The position numbers and the translations under genes were made by a program. The notes below the pieces were generated by a model. It was given only the letters and a program-made list of their open reading frames with translations. It was not told the DNA's origin and ran no database searches. 52,661 nt of DNA, from positions 1 to 52,661 of the IMG/VR virus record IMGVR_UViG_3300017605_000425. One strand, 5' to 3'. Shown piece by piece: positions 1 through 5,989 of the stretch (position 1 is the first letter of the stretch; every line of letters starts with the position of its first letter). The DNA comes from a virus.

Positions 1-117
1 CAGCGTAAGCAGCAGCGTCAGCAGCGTAAGCAGCGTCAGCAGCGTAAGCAGCGTCAGCAGCGTAAGCAGCGTCAGCAGCGTAAGCAGCGTAAGCAGCGTT
101 AGCAGCGTCAGCAGCGT
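1..117. repeat. 18-bp tandem repeat, left end of window
   Basis: Tandem copies of an 18-bp unit, cagcgtcagcagcgtaag, with small variations. On the minus strand it encodes the hexapeptide Tyr-Ala-Ala-Asp-Ala-Ala inside the alanine-rich protein. The same tract is found at 52504-52661. It is a coding microsatellite, not a CRISPR array, because there are no spacers. Confidence 0.9.
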
Positions 118-430
118 TAGTATTTTCTTTAGTTATTTTCCCATTTAGAAAGTCTTTAGCTGCTTGTATGGCTTTTCTTGGTCTTAAATCATTAGGAAAT
201 GCTTTTTCAAATATATTAATAGCTAATTCAGCAGAATTAATGGCCCATAGTATATTTTGCTCATGAGTGAGAAGCTTATTTAATAACCATTTTGCATAGT
301 CAAAATGTTTATCAATAAGCAAAGCCTTAATAAGATTTGATAGTGTAGTATATTTATATTTTTTAAACCAGTCAATACCTGATTGGCAAGCTTTTAACTT
401 TTTTAATTGGTTTACTGTTATTTTAATCAT
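1..430 (-). CDS. Imm-5-like alanine-repeat protein, N-terminal part (cut by window end)
   Basis: The gene starts at the ATG at 430 behind AGAGG and runs off base 1. Residues 1-100 form a folded domain with KACQSGIDWF, YAKWLLNKLL and FEKAFPNDLRPRKA. This pattern recurs in phage proteins often labelled putative immunity protein (Imm-5-like). A low-complexity tract of Ala-Ala-X units (X is Asp, Tyr or Asn) follows. The C-terminal end of the same protein is at 52437-52661, so the window was opened inside this gene. A direct end-to-end join is out of frame, so the repeat number is unresolved. Function is unknown; the family name is recalled, not searched. Confidence 0.75.
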   Translation of the reverse strand, partial: MIKITVNQLKKLKACQSGIDWFKKYKYTTLSNLIKALLIDKHFDYAKWLLNKLLTHEQNILWAINSAELAINIFEKAFPNDLRPRKAIQAAKDFLNGKITKENTNAADAANAAYAAYAADAAYAADAAYAADAAYAADAAAYA

Positions 431-450
431 TTTAACCTCTTTAAGCTTCC

Positions 451-642
451 TCAAGCTTCTTCTATCTCTTCTGTTAAACAAACCATTCTAATCTTACGCT
501 CTCCAAAGGCCCCGAAGATTAAAAACTTCATAAATTCCTGCGTGTGATTCAATCCATAACACTCTACGGCTTTTTCAGCCTTATAAGGGCCTTTCTCTTT
601 AAGGTTATAAAGTCTTCCATCAATGGCTTCGTTGGCTTTCAT
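451..642 (-). CDS. Hypothetical small protein (63 aa)
   Basis: Not recognised. The 63-residue protein has a basic N-terminal half, a hydrophobic centre (FMKFLIFGAFG) and an acidic tail. It lies 20 bases upstream of the alanine-repeat gene and directly after the DUF7695-like gene on the same strand, so it is probably co-transcribed. No strong Shine-Dalgarno site is visible. Confidence 0.6.
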   Translation of the reverse strand: MKANEAIDGRLYNLKEKGPYKAEKAVECYGLNHTQEFMKFLIFGAFGERKIRMVCLTEEIEEA

Positions 643-649
643 TTCTTTT

Positions 650-859
650 TCACTTCTTTTTCACTTTTGAAAGTTTAAGAACTTGAATTTTATTTAAATC
701 TTTTCCACCACATCGAAGATAATCGCATCCCCCATCAATAAAAGTTTCATTCTTACAGGAGCAGGTTTTAAAATCATGTCGATGGAAACTGACTAAAACA
801 ACCCCACACCCTAAACACTGAAGCGCACCAGGATATTTAGTTTGTTTTTTAGTAACCAT
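650..859 (-). CDS. DUF7695-like zinc-binding phage protein
   Basis: The protein has CLGC, then FHRHDFKTCSC, then FIDGGCDYLRCGG. This HRHDF...C-x-C...DGG signature belongs to a small phage family I recall as DUF7695. The Cys pairs suggest a zinc ribbon. The start at 859 (MVTKKQ) is preferred over the longer frame to 910, because conserved sequence begins just after it and the longer N-terminus is unlike the family. The role is unknown. Confidence 0.7.
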   Translation of the reverse strand: MVTKKQTKYPGALQCLGCGVVLVSFHRHDFKTCSCKNETFIDGGCDYLRCGGKDLNKIQVLKLSKVKKK

Positions 860-1001
860 ACTTTTTGACCCTTGGATTTCTTGATTCTGCTCTCTTACGT
901 CTAGCCCCATCTCCTAATCGATTACTCCAAAAGATTTCCTTCCGTTTAGACTTACGTTGTTTACGGGAAGGCATATCCTTGCTAGTAGGGTAAGCCAACA
1001 T
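849..1001 (-). CDS. Small basic protein (50 aa)
   Basis: A very Lys/Arg-rich protein (RKQRKSKRKE, RRKRAESRNPR) that could bind nucleic acid; this is inference from composition. The ATG at 1001 sits 8 bases after AGGGA. It shares its first base with the TAA stop of the preceding gene (TAATG), a common translational-coupling arrangement. Its 3' end overlaps the next gene by 11 bases. Confidence 0.6.
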   Translation of the reverse strand: MLAYPTSKDMPSRKQRKSKRKEIFWSNRLGDGARRKRAESRNPRVKKYGY

Positions 1002-1249
1002 TATAGGTTCCCTACCTTTTCTAACATAGTGGCCAAACAATCAAGTTTAGTTATATGAGGCTCATTCCAAAACTTAAAACTCATATCTTGAACCTCTGGG
1101 GGACAGAATGGATAATCAAATCCCTCTGGATCTTTTGGAAAGTACCCGTATCTCATGGCAAAGGAATTAATATGTTCATCCAACTGGAAAATATATTCCT
1201 CAAATAACTCTCGAATGGTTTGATTTGTCTCTCTTGTCTTTTTGCCCAT
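1001..1249 (-). CDS. Hypothetical protein (82 aa)
   Basis: Not recognised. It starts at the ATG at 1249 with AGAGG seven bases upstream. It is acidic and aromatic-rich, with a helical N-terminus (IRELFEEYIFQLDEHI) and a YPFCPPEVQDMSFKFW segment. It is the first gene after the structured leader at 1250-1409 and the promoter at 1410-1438. Confidence 0.65.
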   Translation of the reverse strand: MGKKTRETNQTIRELFEEYIFQLDEHINSFAMRYGYFPKDPEGFDYPFCPPEVQDMSFKFWNEPHITKLDCLATMLEKVGNL

Positions 1250-1409
1250 AAAGCCTCTTTAAAAGTGTGCTGATGAGTGATCGGCTCTTCTTGTCTGTCA
1301 GCGCAGACCTTCCTATGGCTAGTCTTAGCACGTTGAGCATAGGACTAATCGTGCTTACATTAGAGAATTACTCTAAAATCTTTAAAATTCTTTTAAATTG
1401 TCTCTAGTA
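1250..1409 (-). ncRNA. Structured untranslated leader or small RNA
   Basis: This is a gene-free stretch just downstream of the minus-strand promoter at 1410-1438. Read on the minus strand it has a 6-bp hairpin (TTAGAG/CTCTAA), then three interleaved complementary word pairs at 1311-1355, then a 5-bp hairpin (GTCTG/CAGAC). The word pairs are TCCTATG with CATAGGA, TAGTC with GACTA, and AGCACG with CGTGCT. Because the pairs are in ABC-A'B'C' order they cannot all form as simple hairpins. It could be a regulatory leader for the gene at 1001-1249 or a free small RNA; no known class is recognised. Confidence 0.45.
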
Positions 1410-1438
1410 AGTATATCAGAGATAACTCTATAAATCAA
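1410..1438 (-). promoter_or_regulatory. Sigma70-type promoter, leftward
   Basis: On the minus strand, TTGATT (1433-1438) is followed after 17 bases by TATACT (1410-1415). Both boxes match the bacterial housekeeping consensus at most positions with the ideal spacing. The predicted start point is near 1403, which gives a leader of about 150 bases before the first start codon. Confidence 0.65.
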
Positions 1439-1444
1439 TACTTT

Positions 1445-1597
1445 TTAAGCTATTTTTAAGAATTGCTGATCCTCTGGAAGTTCTTGAGCCTCAATCGGAA
1501 GCAATCCTGTCCTATGGCCCTCTTTACATTCGTATAACTGAATGTCTTGATAGACCTCTGAAGGTTGGGCCTCTAGGCTACAATAGAGGCAGTTCAC
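1445..1597 (-). CDS. Zinc-ribbon mini-protein (50 aa)
   Basis: The GTG start at 1597 overlaps the TGA stop of the preceding gene (GTGA) and has GAGG about nine bases upstream. The protein carries CLYC near its N-terminus and YECKEGH about 18 residues later, a likely four-ligand zinc site. It resembles short phage zinc-ribbon proteins in which a C-x2-C knuckle is followed by C-x-x-G-H. Function unknown. Confidence 0.6.
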   Translation of the reverse strand: MNCLYCSLEAQPSEVYQDIQLYECKEGHRTGLLPIEAQELPEDQQFLKIA

Positions 1598-1749
1598 TGG
1601 GGCTTTGCCTCTGGATTAAGCCATTTGCCGTCAATTTTAATGGCCAATTTCTGTCCTGTCTTAAGATCCATTAAATACTCTATCCCAGACTCACTATCCA
1701 CAACCCACTGGCCCTCTAGGGTTGTTTCCATTGCGTTGTCAAGGTTCAT
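1594..1749 (-). CDS. Small hypothetical protein (51 aa)
   Basis: The ATG at 1749 overlaps the upstream stop by four bases (ATGA) and has GGAGGAAGA just ahead of it. The predicted fold is a compact beta-rich module (WVVDSESGIEYLMDLKTGQKLAIKIDGKWL). Not recognised. Coupled to the zinc-ribbon gene that follows. Confidence 0.55.
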   Translation of the reverse strand: MNLDNAMETTLEGQWVVDSESGIEYLMDLKTGQKLAIKIDGKWLNPEAKPQ

Positions 1750-1862
1750 AGTTCTTCCTCCTCAAAATTTGTTAATTCATCCTCTTCATTTAATCTATTT
1801 TCATCCACAATCAAATCTTCCATCAATTCATGAAGCTGTTCATTCTTAACTTTGGGGTCCAT
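1746..1862 (-). CDS. Small acidic protein (38 aa)
   Basis: It has a very strong ribosome site (GGAGGAAAT) directly before the ATG at 1862. The peptide is almost entirely helical and acidic (HELMEDLIVDENRLNEEDEL, then a run of Glu). Such peptides can be DNA mimics or interaction tails, but no function is assigned. Confidence 0.55.
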   Translation of the reverse strand: MDPKVKNEQLHELMEDLIVDENRLNEEDELTNFEEEEL

Positions 1863-1933
1863 ATTTCCTCCCTTTCTTTTCTTTTTGACTCAATTTAATA
1901 ATTACCGTCCACATCATTATACATCCTAAGAAT

Positions 1934-2110
1934 TCAATTATCAACATTATTTATGTCCTCCCCACACTCATCATAACACATCCAACACCCATCTTCTGCC
2001 CATTCTTGAGTATCTTCATGCTCTCCCAGGGTGTGGCAATCTTCACAAGGATCTAATTCATGTCCAGTCTTGGGTTCATACCACCAATTAGGGGGACCAT
2101 TGGTACTCAT
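1934..2110 (-). CDS. Small acidic Cys-rich protein (58 aa)
   Basis: The ATG at 2110 overlaps the upstream stop (ATGA) with GGAG five bases ahead. The protein has CEDCHTLGEH and GCWMCYDEC, so six Cys and two His could form one or two zinc sites, in a very acidic, Trp-rich background. Function unknown. About 70 bases after its stop hold no convincing gene before the next start at 1862. Confidence 0.6.
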   Translation of the reverse strand: MSTNGPPNWWYEPKTGHELDPCEDCHTLGEHEDTQEWAEDGCWMCYDECGEDINNVDN

Positions 2111-2367
2111 ACCCACTCCTTTAATAGGCTACTATCCCATTTATTGATACTCTTTAAGAACTTTTCACATCTGACTGTACATTTATGTAAAGGAAAATGT
2201 CTCTTTTCTCTGAGACAACGAGGGCATCGAACATATTCCATTATTGGATCTCGATCATAACTTGCCTGAGTCTTAGATTGTTCTGCCCAATCCCCTATAA
2301 AGAAGGCTATACAACATTCGGGGATATTTGAATGTCTTCCGAATAAGATGTGTTCTTTATTAGTCAT
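2107..2367 (-). CDS. Cys/His-rich phage protein (86 aa)
   Basis: The start at 2367 (MTNKEHILFGRHS) has AGGAG five bases upstream. The order ILFGRHSNIPECCIAFFIGDW, then YVRCPRCLREKRHF, then HKCTVRC is familiar from short phage proteins of unknown role. The two CxxC-type pairs plus His suggest zinc binding. Confidence 0.65.
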   Translation of the reverse strand: MTNKEHILFGRHSNIPECCIAFFIGDWAEQSKTQASYDRDPIMEYVRCPRCLREKRHFPLHKCTVRCEKFLKSINKWDSSLLKEWV

Positions 2368-2423
2368 AGATTCTCCTTTCAAATTGTGAGGTTTAAGGAT
2401 GACCTCGAACCATTTAGAACAAT

Positions 2424-3104
2424 TTACCGAATGTCTTTTAAACGCATAGGCTTATCATTAGCTCTATAAGCTCTAAGAGTCTCTTTAAGTTCCTCAATCA
2501 TCTTCTCTTCATAACTTCTACCCAGCTTGAAACCCACCACTAGACCGAATGAGTCATTATGGGACCTCCGAACATCATAGTTATCGAAGGCATGAACTTC
2601 CATCTTACGGGAGTCGAATAGACGAACCGTACCACCCAGGATGGTTTTGGTTTCACCCAAACGATGTACCTCGTCACTAAGACTATCTACCCGACTATTG
2701 GTAGCATTCAAGTTGTCTTGAAGCATTTTGTCTGCGTCAATACGGCTTGTAGTCTCTGTGGTTTGGTTGGTGTTAATGGTATCCAATGTTTGCTGGTCGA
2801 TGGTACCAGTCGCACCTGTCGCTCCAGTGTCTCCCTTATCACCTTGTATGCCCTGTTCACCCTGAACGCCTTGGATACCTTGTTCTCCCTGTTCACCTTG
2901 TGCCCCAGTCAATCCGGGGATAGAACTAGGTTGCGCCCATGTTCCAGCCGTATTCCCTGACACGCCATTGTAGTACAGGATATCACCTTGAACCGGAGAC
3001 TGCCCGGCTGTCAAGGTATCTGTAACGTTGTTGGCATTAACCACGTTTGCTTTTAAAACTAATGAGCCTAAAATTAGGCCCATTATTGCTGTATACTTTT
3101 TCAT
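2424..3104 (-). CDS. Exported collagen-like protein with coiled coil
   Basis: Residues 1-24 form a classic signal peptide ending ANVVNA, so the product should leave the cytoplasm. Residues about 64-101 are Gly-X-Y repeats rich in GEQGIQG and GDKGDTGATG, which fold as a collagen-like triple helix. A coiled-coil region follows (residues about 105-150), then a beta-rich segment (GGTVRLFDSRKMEVHAF, FGLVVGFKLG), then a charged helical tail. The plan recalls trimeric surface proteins or adhesins. AGAGGAG precedes the ATG. Collagen repeats are common in virion fibres, but this gene is in the leftward arm and has a signal peptide, so it may alter the host envelope. Inference. Confidence 0.75.
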   Translation of the reverse strand: MKKYTAIMGLILGSLVLKANVVNANNVTDTLTAGQSPVQGDILYYNGVSGNTAGTWAQPSSIPGLTGAQGEQGEQGIQGVQGEQGIQGDKGDTGATGATGTIDQQTLDTINTNQTTETTSRIDADKMLQDNLNATNSRVDSLSDEVHRLGETKTILGGTVRLFDSRKMEVHAFDNYDVRRSHNDSFGLVVGFKLGRSYEEKMIEELKETLRAYRANDKPMRLKDIR

Positions 3105-3162
3105 TTTTTACGCTCCTCTTAACTTTTATTAGCTTCTATTAGTTTATTTCTATTTTAAATGT

Positions 3163-3345
3163 TTATTCTATCCACTTATCCAATGTTGTTTCGGCTGATT
3201 CATGGAAGACTTTTTTACCCTCCACATCTAAGTAAAAATACTCCCCTTCAGGTAAGGCCCTGAGATTCCAACCAATATCTTTTGGCTCGACATTAAATAT
3301 GACTGGTTTATGCTTTCCAAATAATCCTTTTTTAAATATTTCCAT
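3163..3345 (-). CDS. Hypothetical protein (60 aa)
   Basis: The start at 3345 (MEIFKKGLFGKHKPVIFNV) is chosen because GAGG lies five bases upstream; the longer frame begins with a TTG inside the neighbouring gene. It has a beta-rich centre (EGEYFYLDVEGKKVFHES). Not recognised. Overlaps the preceding gene by 14 bases. Confidence 0.55.
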   Translation of the reverse strand: MEIFKKGLFGKHKPVIFNVEPKDIGWNLRALPEGEYFYLDVEGKKVFHESAETTLDKWIE

Positions 3346-3538
3346 TATAACCTCGTTCAATTTCAATTTTCTGGCCTAAAATGAACGGTTGTTCCTCTTG
3401 ATATACTTCTCGTAGTTTCTTCTTAGTCCAGGTTTTCATATGGGGTTCATCCAAGTACCAGAATTGATGGGCCATAACAACCTTGACAAACTCTTCCTCT
3501 GTTTTAACTGTTTTAATTAATCGTTTTAGTTTATTCAC
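3332..3538 (-). CDS. Hypothetical protein (68 aa), GTG start
   Basis: Starts at GTG 3538 with GGAGG about nine bases upstream, overlapping the end of the 35-codon gene at 3531-3638. It is a basic, helical protein with an LDEPHMKTWTKKKLREVYQ segment. Not recognised. Confidence 0.55.
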   Translation of the reverse strand: MNKLKRLIKTVKTEEEFVKVVMAHQFWYLDEPHMKTWTKKKLREVYQEEQPFILGQKIEIERGYNGNI

Positions 3539-3638
3539 CTGGTTCCTCCATTTGAACTAGATATATATCTCTCCAAGCTTCAAAGTCCATCGGGTCGCCG
3601 GATAGAAGATACTCTAAGAATAATTCTGTCTCGTTCAT
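3531..3638 (-). CDS. Small acidic protein (35 aa)
   Basis: ATG at 3638 overlaps the stop of the 15-codon frame before it (ATGA). The translation MNETELFLEYLLSGDP then MDFEAWRDIYLVQM is acidic and amphipathic. It overlaps the next GTG start by eight bases. Support comes from the overlap chain and a GGA upstream. Confidence 0.45.
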   Translation of the reverse strand: MNETELFLEYLLSGDPMDFEAWRDIYLVQMEEPGE

Positions 3639-3682
3639 GAGATTTCCAACAAAACCCAGATTAAGATAGCTAATTCAATCAT
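3635..3682 (-). CDS. Possible 15-residue hydrophobic peptide
   Basis: ATG at 3682 and stop at 3635 overlap both neighbours by ATGA. The peptide MIELAILIWVLLEIS is entirely hydrophobic with two Glu. It may serve mainly as a translational-coupling link. Weak on its own because of its length. Confidence 0.3.
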   Translation of the reverse strand: MIELAILIWVLLEIS

Positions 3683-3777
3683 ATACCTAAACTATCAAGG
3701 AAGGCTATGTAAAGCAATCCAATGGTACCAAGAGCAAAGTATAAACCTAAGTAAGATAAGATTAGTTGTTCAAACAT
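3679..3777 (-). CDS. Single-pass membrane peptide (32 aa)
   Basis: The ATG at 3777 has GGAAGGG four bases upstream. The translation is one long hydrophobic segment (LILSYLGLYFALGTIGLLYI). It overlaps the preceding gene by eight bases and the following frame by ATGA. Function unknown. Confidence 0.5.
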   Translation of the reverse strand: MFEQLILSYLGLYFALGTIGLLYIAFLDSLGI

Positions 3778-4006
3778 AAAACCCTTCCTTTTTAATTCGA
3801 TATGCAAAACAATCGTATCCAGTTCCAGGCCAACCAAAATATGTTCCTATTGAATCGGTTCCTCTATGTATTCCGAATTGCTTATATTCTGGAAATAAAC
3901 GAAATATTGAGTCCGGAGTTCGAAGTCGTTTTTTAGTTTTTTTATGTTTTTGCTCTAGTAAAAATTTAAAATCAACACTATTCCATATTTCTAAAGTAAT
4001 TTTCAT
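3770..4006 (-). CDS. Hypothetical protein (78 aa)
   Basis: Starts at ATG 4006 with AGGTG upstream, overlapping the previous stop by ATGA. It is basic and aromatic (RLFPEYKQFGIHRG, TYFGWPGTGYDCFAYRI). Not recognised. Confidence 0.55.
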   Translation of the reverse strand: MKITLEIWNSVDFKFLLEQKHKKTKKRLRTPDSIFRLFPEYKQFGIHRGTDSIGTYFGWPGTGYDCFAYRIKKEGFYV

Positions 4007-4152
4007 GGCTTCACCTCAACAATATAAGTTTTGTACCCGGTATCAGTTTGCTTAAAGAGCCTGACTAGCACATAATCACTTTTAAAGTCATAATGGATTC
4101 CCTTGGCTGTTACTCCGGCAAACATAAACCAAAGCATGAGTAATGGGGTCAT
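4003..4152 (-). CDS. Small protein with hydrophobic N-terminus (49 aa)
   Basis: ATG at 4152 and stop at 4003 both form ATGA overlaps with neighbours. Residues 1-16 (MTPLLMLWFMFAGVTA) look like a signal or membrane anchor, followed by a charged beta-rich tail (SDYVLVRLFKQTDTGYKTYI). Possibly exported; no family recognised. Confidence 0.5.
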   Translation of the reverse strand: MTPLLMLWFMFAGVTAKGIHYDFKSDYVLVRLFKQTDTGYKTYIVEVKP

Positions 4153-4274
4153 ATTAACTCTTTTTGAAACTCTTTTAATATTTCAATCATTTCTAATTGA
4201 ATATCTTCGTCGGTTATGTTTCTATAATATTTAGATACTAGGCTTTGAAAAGCTAATTCATATAAGGTTGTCAT
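4149..4274 (-). CDS. Small helical protein (41 aa)
   Basis: The start at 4274 (MTTLYELAFQSLVSKYY) follows the TAA of the previous gene by one base, with GGGGAAA in front. The longer frame to 4331 has no ribosome site and lies inside the neighbour. The product is acidic and helical. Not recognised. Confidence 0.55.
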   Translation of the reverse strand: MTTLYELAFQSLVSKYYRNITDEDIQLEMIEILKEFQKELI

Positions 4275-4275
4275 G

Positions 4276-4692
4276 TTATTTCCCCTCGGCTTGGGCAATG
4301 GCTTGTGCCAATAAGTATCCTGCTGTTTCACCTGTCTTTTGATCTGTATCGTAAACTCTAGAACAACGTAAAGCAGCTTTTGCTGCTTCTACCAACGCCT
4401 TAATCGTCGCCTTGTCGGAGTCGTATTCGTTGACGGCGCGGACAATTAGCTCGGCATTGGCTTTGGCAGGAAGATGATCGCCCTTATAATCCAGCATTGA
4501 CAGGCGACAATGTTCGCCGCCATCTGTTTCAATTCCAACGTAACCTGTTCCATAGTTTTCACACCCAGTTCTCCACGGCGTCGGTGTATGACTGACAGTG
4601 TTCATCGGCGTTTCACATAAACATACTCTCGATTCGCCCTTACTCATGCCTTTAAAAACCTCATTGCAATTTTCAGTATGCTTAGTTTTCAT
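4276..4692 (-). CDS. Phage protein with HTPTPWR motif (138 aa)
   Basis: The core SHTPTPWRTG, then ANAELIVRAVNEYD, then an Ala-rich helix (ATIKALVEAAKAALR) matches a widespread, uncharacterised phage family usually beginning HTPTPW. About 30 extra N-terminal residues carry two Cys pairs. GAGGTG precedes ATG 4692. Third positions are more GC-rich than in neighbours, hinting at recent acquisition (visual impression only). Confidence 0.65.
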   Translation of the reverse strand: MKTKHTENCNEVFKGMSKGESRVCLCETPMNTVSHTPTPWRTGCENYGTGYVGIETDGGEHCRLSMLDYKGDHLPAKANAELIVRAVNEYDSDKATIKALVEAAKAALRCSRVYDTDQKTGETAGYLLAQAIAQAEGK

Positions 4693-4883
4693 TATTTCAC
4701 CTCTTTACTGTCTATATAGGACGCTTCGCAAGATTTATATTTATTATTCCAGTGACCGTTTAAAGTTTTAATTCCATTAAATTCAAACACCGCTTCATAC
4801 GACCCGCATTTACATTTCCGAATTTCAGTGGTCCGACGCGGCCAGTTTTCTGCTATCTCATTTAGAAATTCTTGTGGTTTCAT
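4692..4883 (-). CDS. Small Cys-containing protein (63 aa)
   Basis: Has IRKCKCGSYEAVFEFNG, a C-x-C-G turn, and a later Cys, giving a possible incomplete zinc knuckle. GAGGTGAAATAAT directly precedes the ATG. TAATG overlap with the next gene. Not recognised. Confidence 0.55.
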   Translation of the reverse strand: MKPQEFLNEIAENWPRRTTEIRKCKCGSYEAVFEFNGIKTLNGHWNNKYKSCEASYIDSKEVK

Positions 4884-4884
4884 A

Positions 4885-5133
4885 TTATTTCACCTCATTT
4901 AAAAGATTATCAAGACTGTCTTGACTAACTTTTGCGTCTTCGTCACCTTTACGAAGTCCCATAGAATCGAACCATTTCGTTATATGTCGGCTAGTGGTAC
5001 GTGACCAGAATTTATCCGTAACATATACGTTTTCGCCATCTAGATATGCGACTGGCGTCTTATAACTGAATAAAACTAGTTTGTTTCCAATTTCTACTTC
5101 TGTCATGTTTGATGCCAACGGTTTAAGGTTCAT
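4885..5133 (-). CDS. Conserved phage protein (82 aa; LFSYKTPVAY family)
   Basis: The start at 5133 (MNLKPLASNMTEVEIG) has AGGAG about nine bases upstream. The residues VLFSYKTPVAYLDGENVYV, then TDKFWSRTTSRHITKWFD, match a very common short phage protein (recalled as a DUF8033-type family). The upstream extension to 5274 covers a separate gene. Molecular role unknown. Confidence 0.75.
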   Translation of the reverse strand: MNLKPLASNMTEVEIGNKLVLFSYKTPVAYLDGENVYVTDKFWSRTTSRHITKWFDSMGLRKGDEDAKVSQDSLDNLLNEVK

Positions 5134-5161
5134 TGTAGGTTTCTCCTTTTCTATTCTAAGT

Positions 5162-5287
5162 CTAGCAGACTTTGCACCAAAGTTCCACACTATTTTCCTT
5201 CCAAACCAAAGTAAAGCCTTCCTGTTCAAGATTGTTGATAACAAGGTCGCTAATATGTGATATGTCAATTTCACGTAAGAACTTCAT
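5162..5287 (-). CDS. Small hypothetical protein (41 aa)
   Basis: GGGAGAGTAAT directly precedes the ATG at 5287. Translation MKFLREIDISHISDLVINNL, then EQEGFTLVWKENSVELW. It lies between two genes in the same operon, and the 28 bases to the next start contain that gene's ribosome site. Confidence 0.55.
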   Translation of the reverse strand: MKFLREIDISHISDLVINNLEQEGFTLVWKENSVELWCKVC

Positions 5288-5288
5288 A

Positions 5289-5528
5289 TTACTCTCCCTT
5301 ATAAACTTTTATCTCATGCGTATGATAAGCGGCGCGTTCTTTTTTACCATTTACAATAAAATCAACACAATTAAATGTTTGACATTTATCACCTATCATC
5401 ATAACTCTTGGCACCTTAACAGCACCGACAATGCCAACACTATGTGCTGGTATAATCTTATCAAATTGCCTCATTCCCGAATAATTTGGCTTATCGACTA
5501 ACGTCAAAACTTTATCGCCTAGTTTCAT
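5289..5528 (-). CDS. Hypothetical beta-rich protein (79 aa)
   Basis: Begins MKLGDKVLTLVDKPNYSG, a small barrel-like beta pattern (GDKVL...GIVGAVKVPRVMMIG). Its ATG overlaps the stop of the previous gene (ATGA). Not recognised. Confidence 0.55.
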   Translation of the reverse strand: MKLGDKVLTLVDKPNYSGMRQFDKIIPAHSVGIVGAVKVPRVMMIGDKCQTFNCVDFIVNGKKERAAYHTHEIKVYKGE

Positions 5529-5656
5529 GATACATACACCGCATAACGGTCCTTATCGGCTTTAAGAAGTACTCCTAGGAAGCGTACGATGAAACCTAGA
5601 TGAGTCAGCTCACGGGCTTGATGTGTCGTTAGGTCCATATTTCTGATAAGTCTCAT
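5525..5656 (-). CDS. Small basic protein (43 aa)
   Basis: AGAGGTAACTAAT directly before ATG 5656, and stop overlapping the next start by ATGA. Translation MRLIRNMDLTTHQARELTHL, then GFIVRFLGVLLKADKDRYAV. Not recognised, but strong initiation signals at both ends support it. Confidence 0.55.
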   Translation of the reverse strand: MRLIRNMDLTTHQARELTHLGFIVRFLGVLLKADKDRYAVYVS

Positions 5657-5657
5657 A

Positions 5658-5825
5658 TTAGTTACCTCTTAAATTTACAACATTATGACCATTTTCTTCT
5701 AAAATGTCTAATTGCTCATTCCATGTCATTTCGTCTATATTAACCAGCGACGAAACATAGGTTTCCAATAAATGTCTAAATTCACCAATTGAAATGCTTT
5801 CGCCGTCGACTATAAATGTTTTCAT
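5658..5825 (-). CDS. Hypothetical protein (55 aa)
   Basis: The start at 5825 (MKTFIVDGESISIGEFRHLL) is chosen because GGAGGTAAATAAT lies directly before it. Acidic, mostly helical. First well-initiated gene after the promoter at 5944-5972. Confidence 0.6.
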   Translation of the reverse strand: MKTFIVDGESISIGEFRHLLETYVSSLVNIDEMTWNEQLDILEENGHNVVNLRGN

Positions 5826-5826
5826 A

Positions 5827-5937
5827 TTATTTACCTCCAAAGTAGTTACCTAAAATTAGGGCCATATAGAACCCTTCTAAAAACAAGGCACTTAAGACCA
5901 GAAGAAGATGCTCTTGTTTGTGTAATCTCTTTTCCAT
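5827..5937 (-). CDS. Membrane peptide (36 aa), possibly leaderless
   Basis: Translation MEKRLHKQEHLLLVLSALFL then EGFYMALILGNYFGGK has one membrane segment. The ATG at 5937 lies seven bases after the -10 box, exactly where transcription should start, and has no ribosome site. Either it is a leaderless gene or untranslated leader for the gene at 5825. The same geometry at two other genes favours translation. Confidence 0.45.
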   Translation of the reverse strand: MEKRLHKQEHLLLVLSALFLEGFYMALILGNYFGGK

Positions 5938-5943
5938 ACCCAT

Positions 5944-5972
5944 CTTATACCCCCGCACACAGATTTTGTCAA
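5944..5972 (-). promoter_or_regulatory. Consensus sigma70 promoter, leftward
   Basis: On the minus strand, a perfect TTGACA (5967-5972), 17-base spacer and TATAAG (5944-5949). The predicted +1 at 5937 coincides with the A of an ATG. Confidence 0.8.
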
Positions 5973-5989
5973 GAGTTATTTTGACTCTT
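5971..5989. promoter_or_regulatory. Operator-like dyad at -35
   Basis: AAGAGT and ACTCTT form 6-bp inverted arms separated by seven bases. The dyad abuts and overlaps the -35 box of the promoter at 5944-5972. A regulator bound here would block polymerase. It also lies over the stop codon of the upstream membrane peptide. Confidence 0.4.

Noticed and set aside
1-117. Regular short repeats at both ends as a CRISPR array
   Set aside because: Repeats are contiguous without spacers and encode an in-frame Ala-Ala-X tract.
2664-2960. Plus-strand 98-codon frame opposite the collagen-like gene
   Set aside because: It is the antisense shadow of the Gly-X-Y repeat; it has no ribosome site and runs against the operon.
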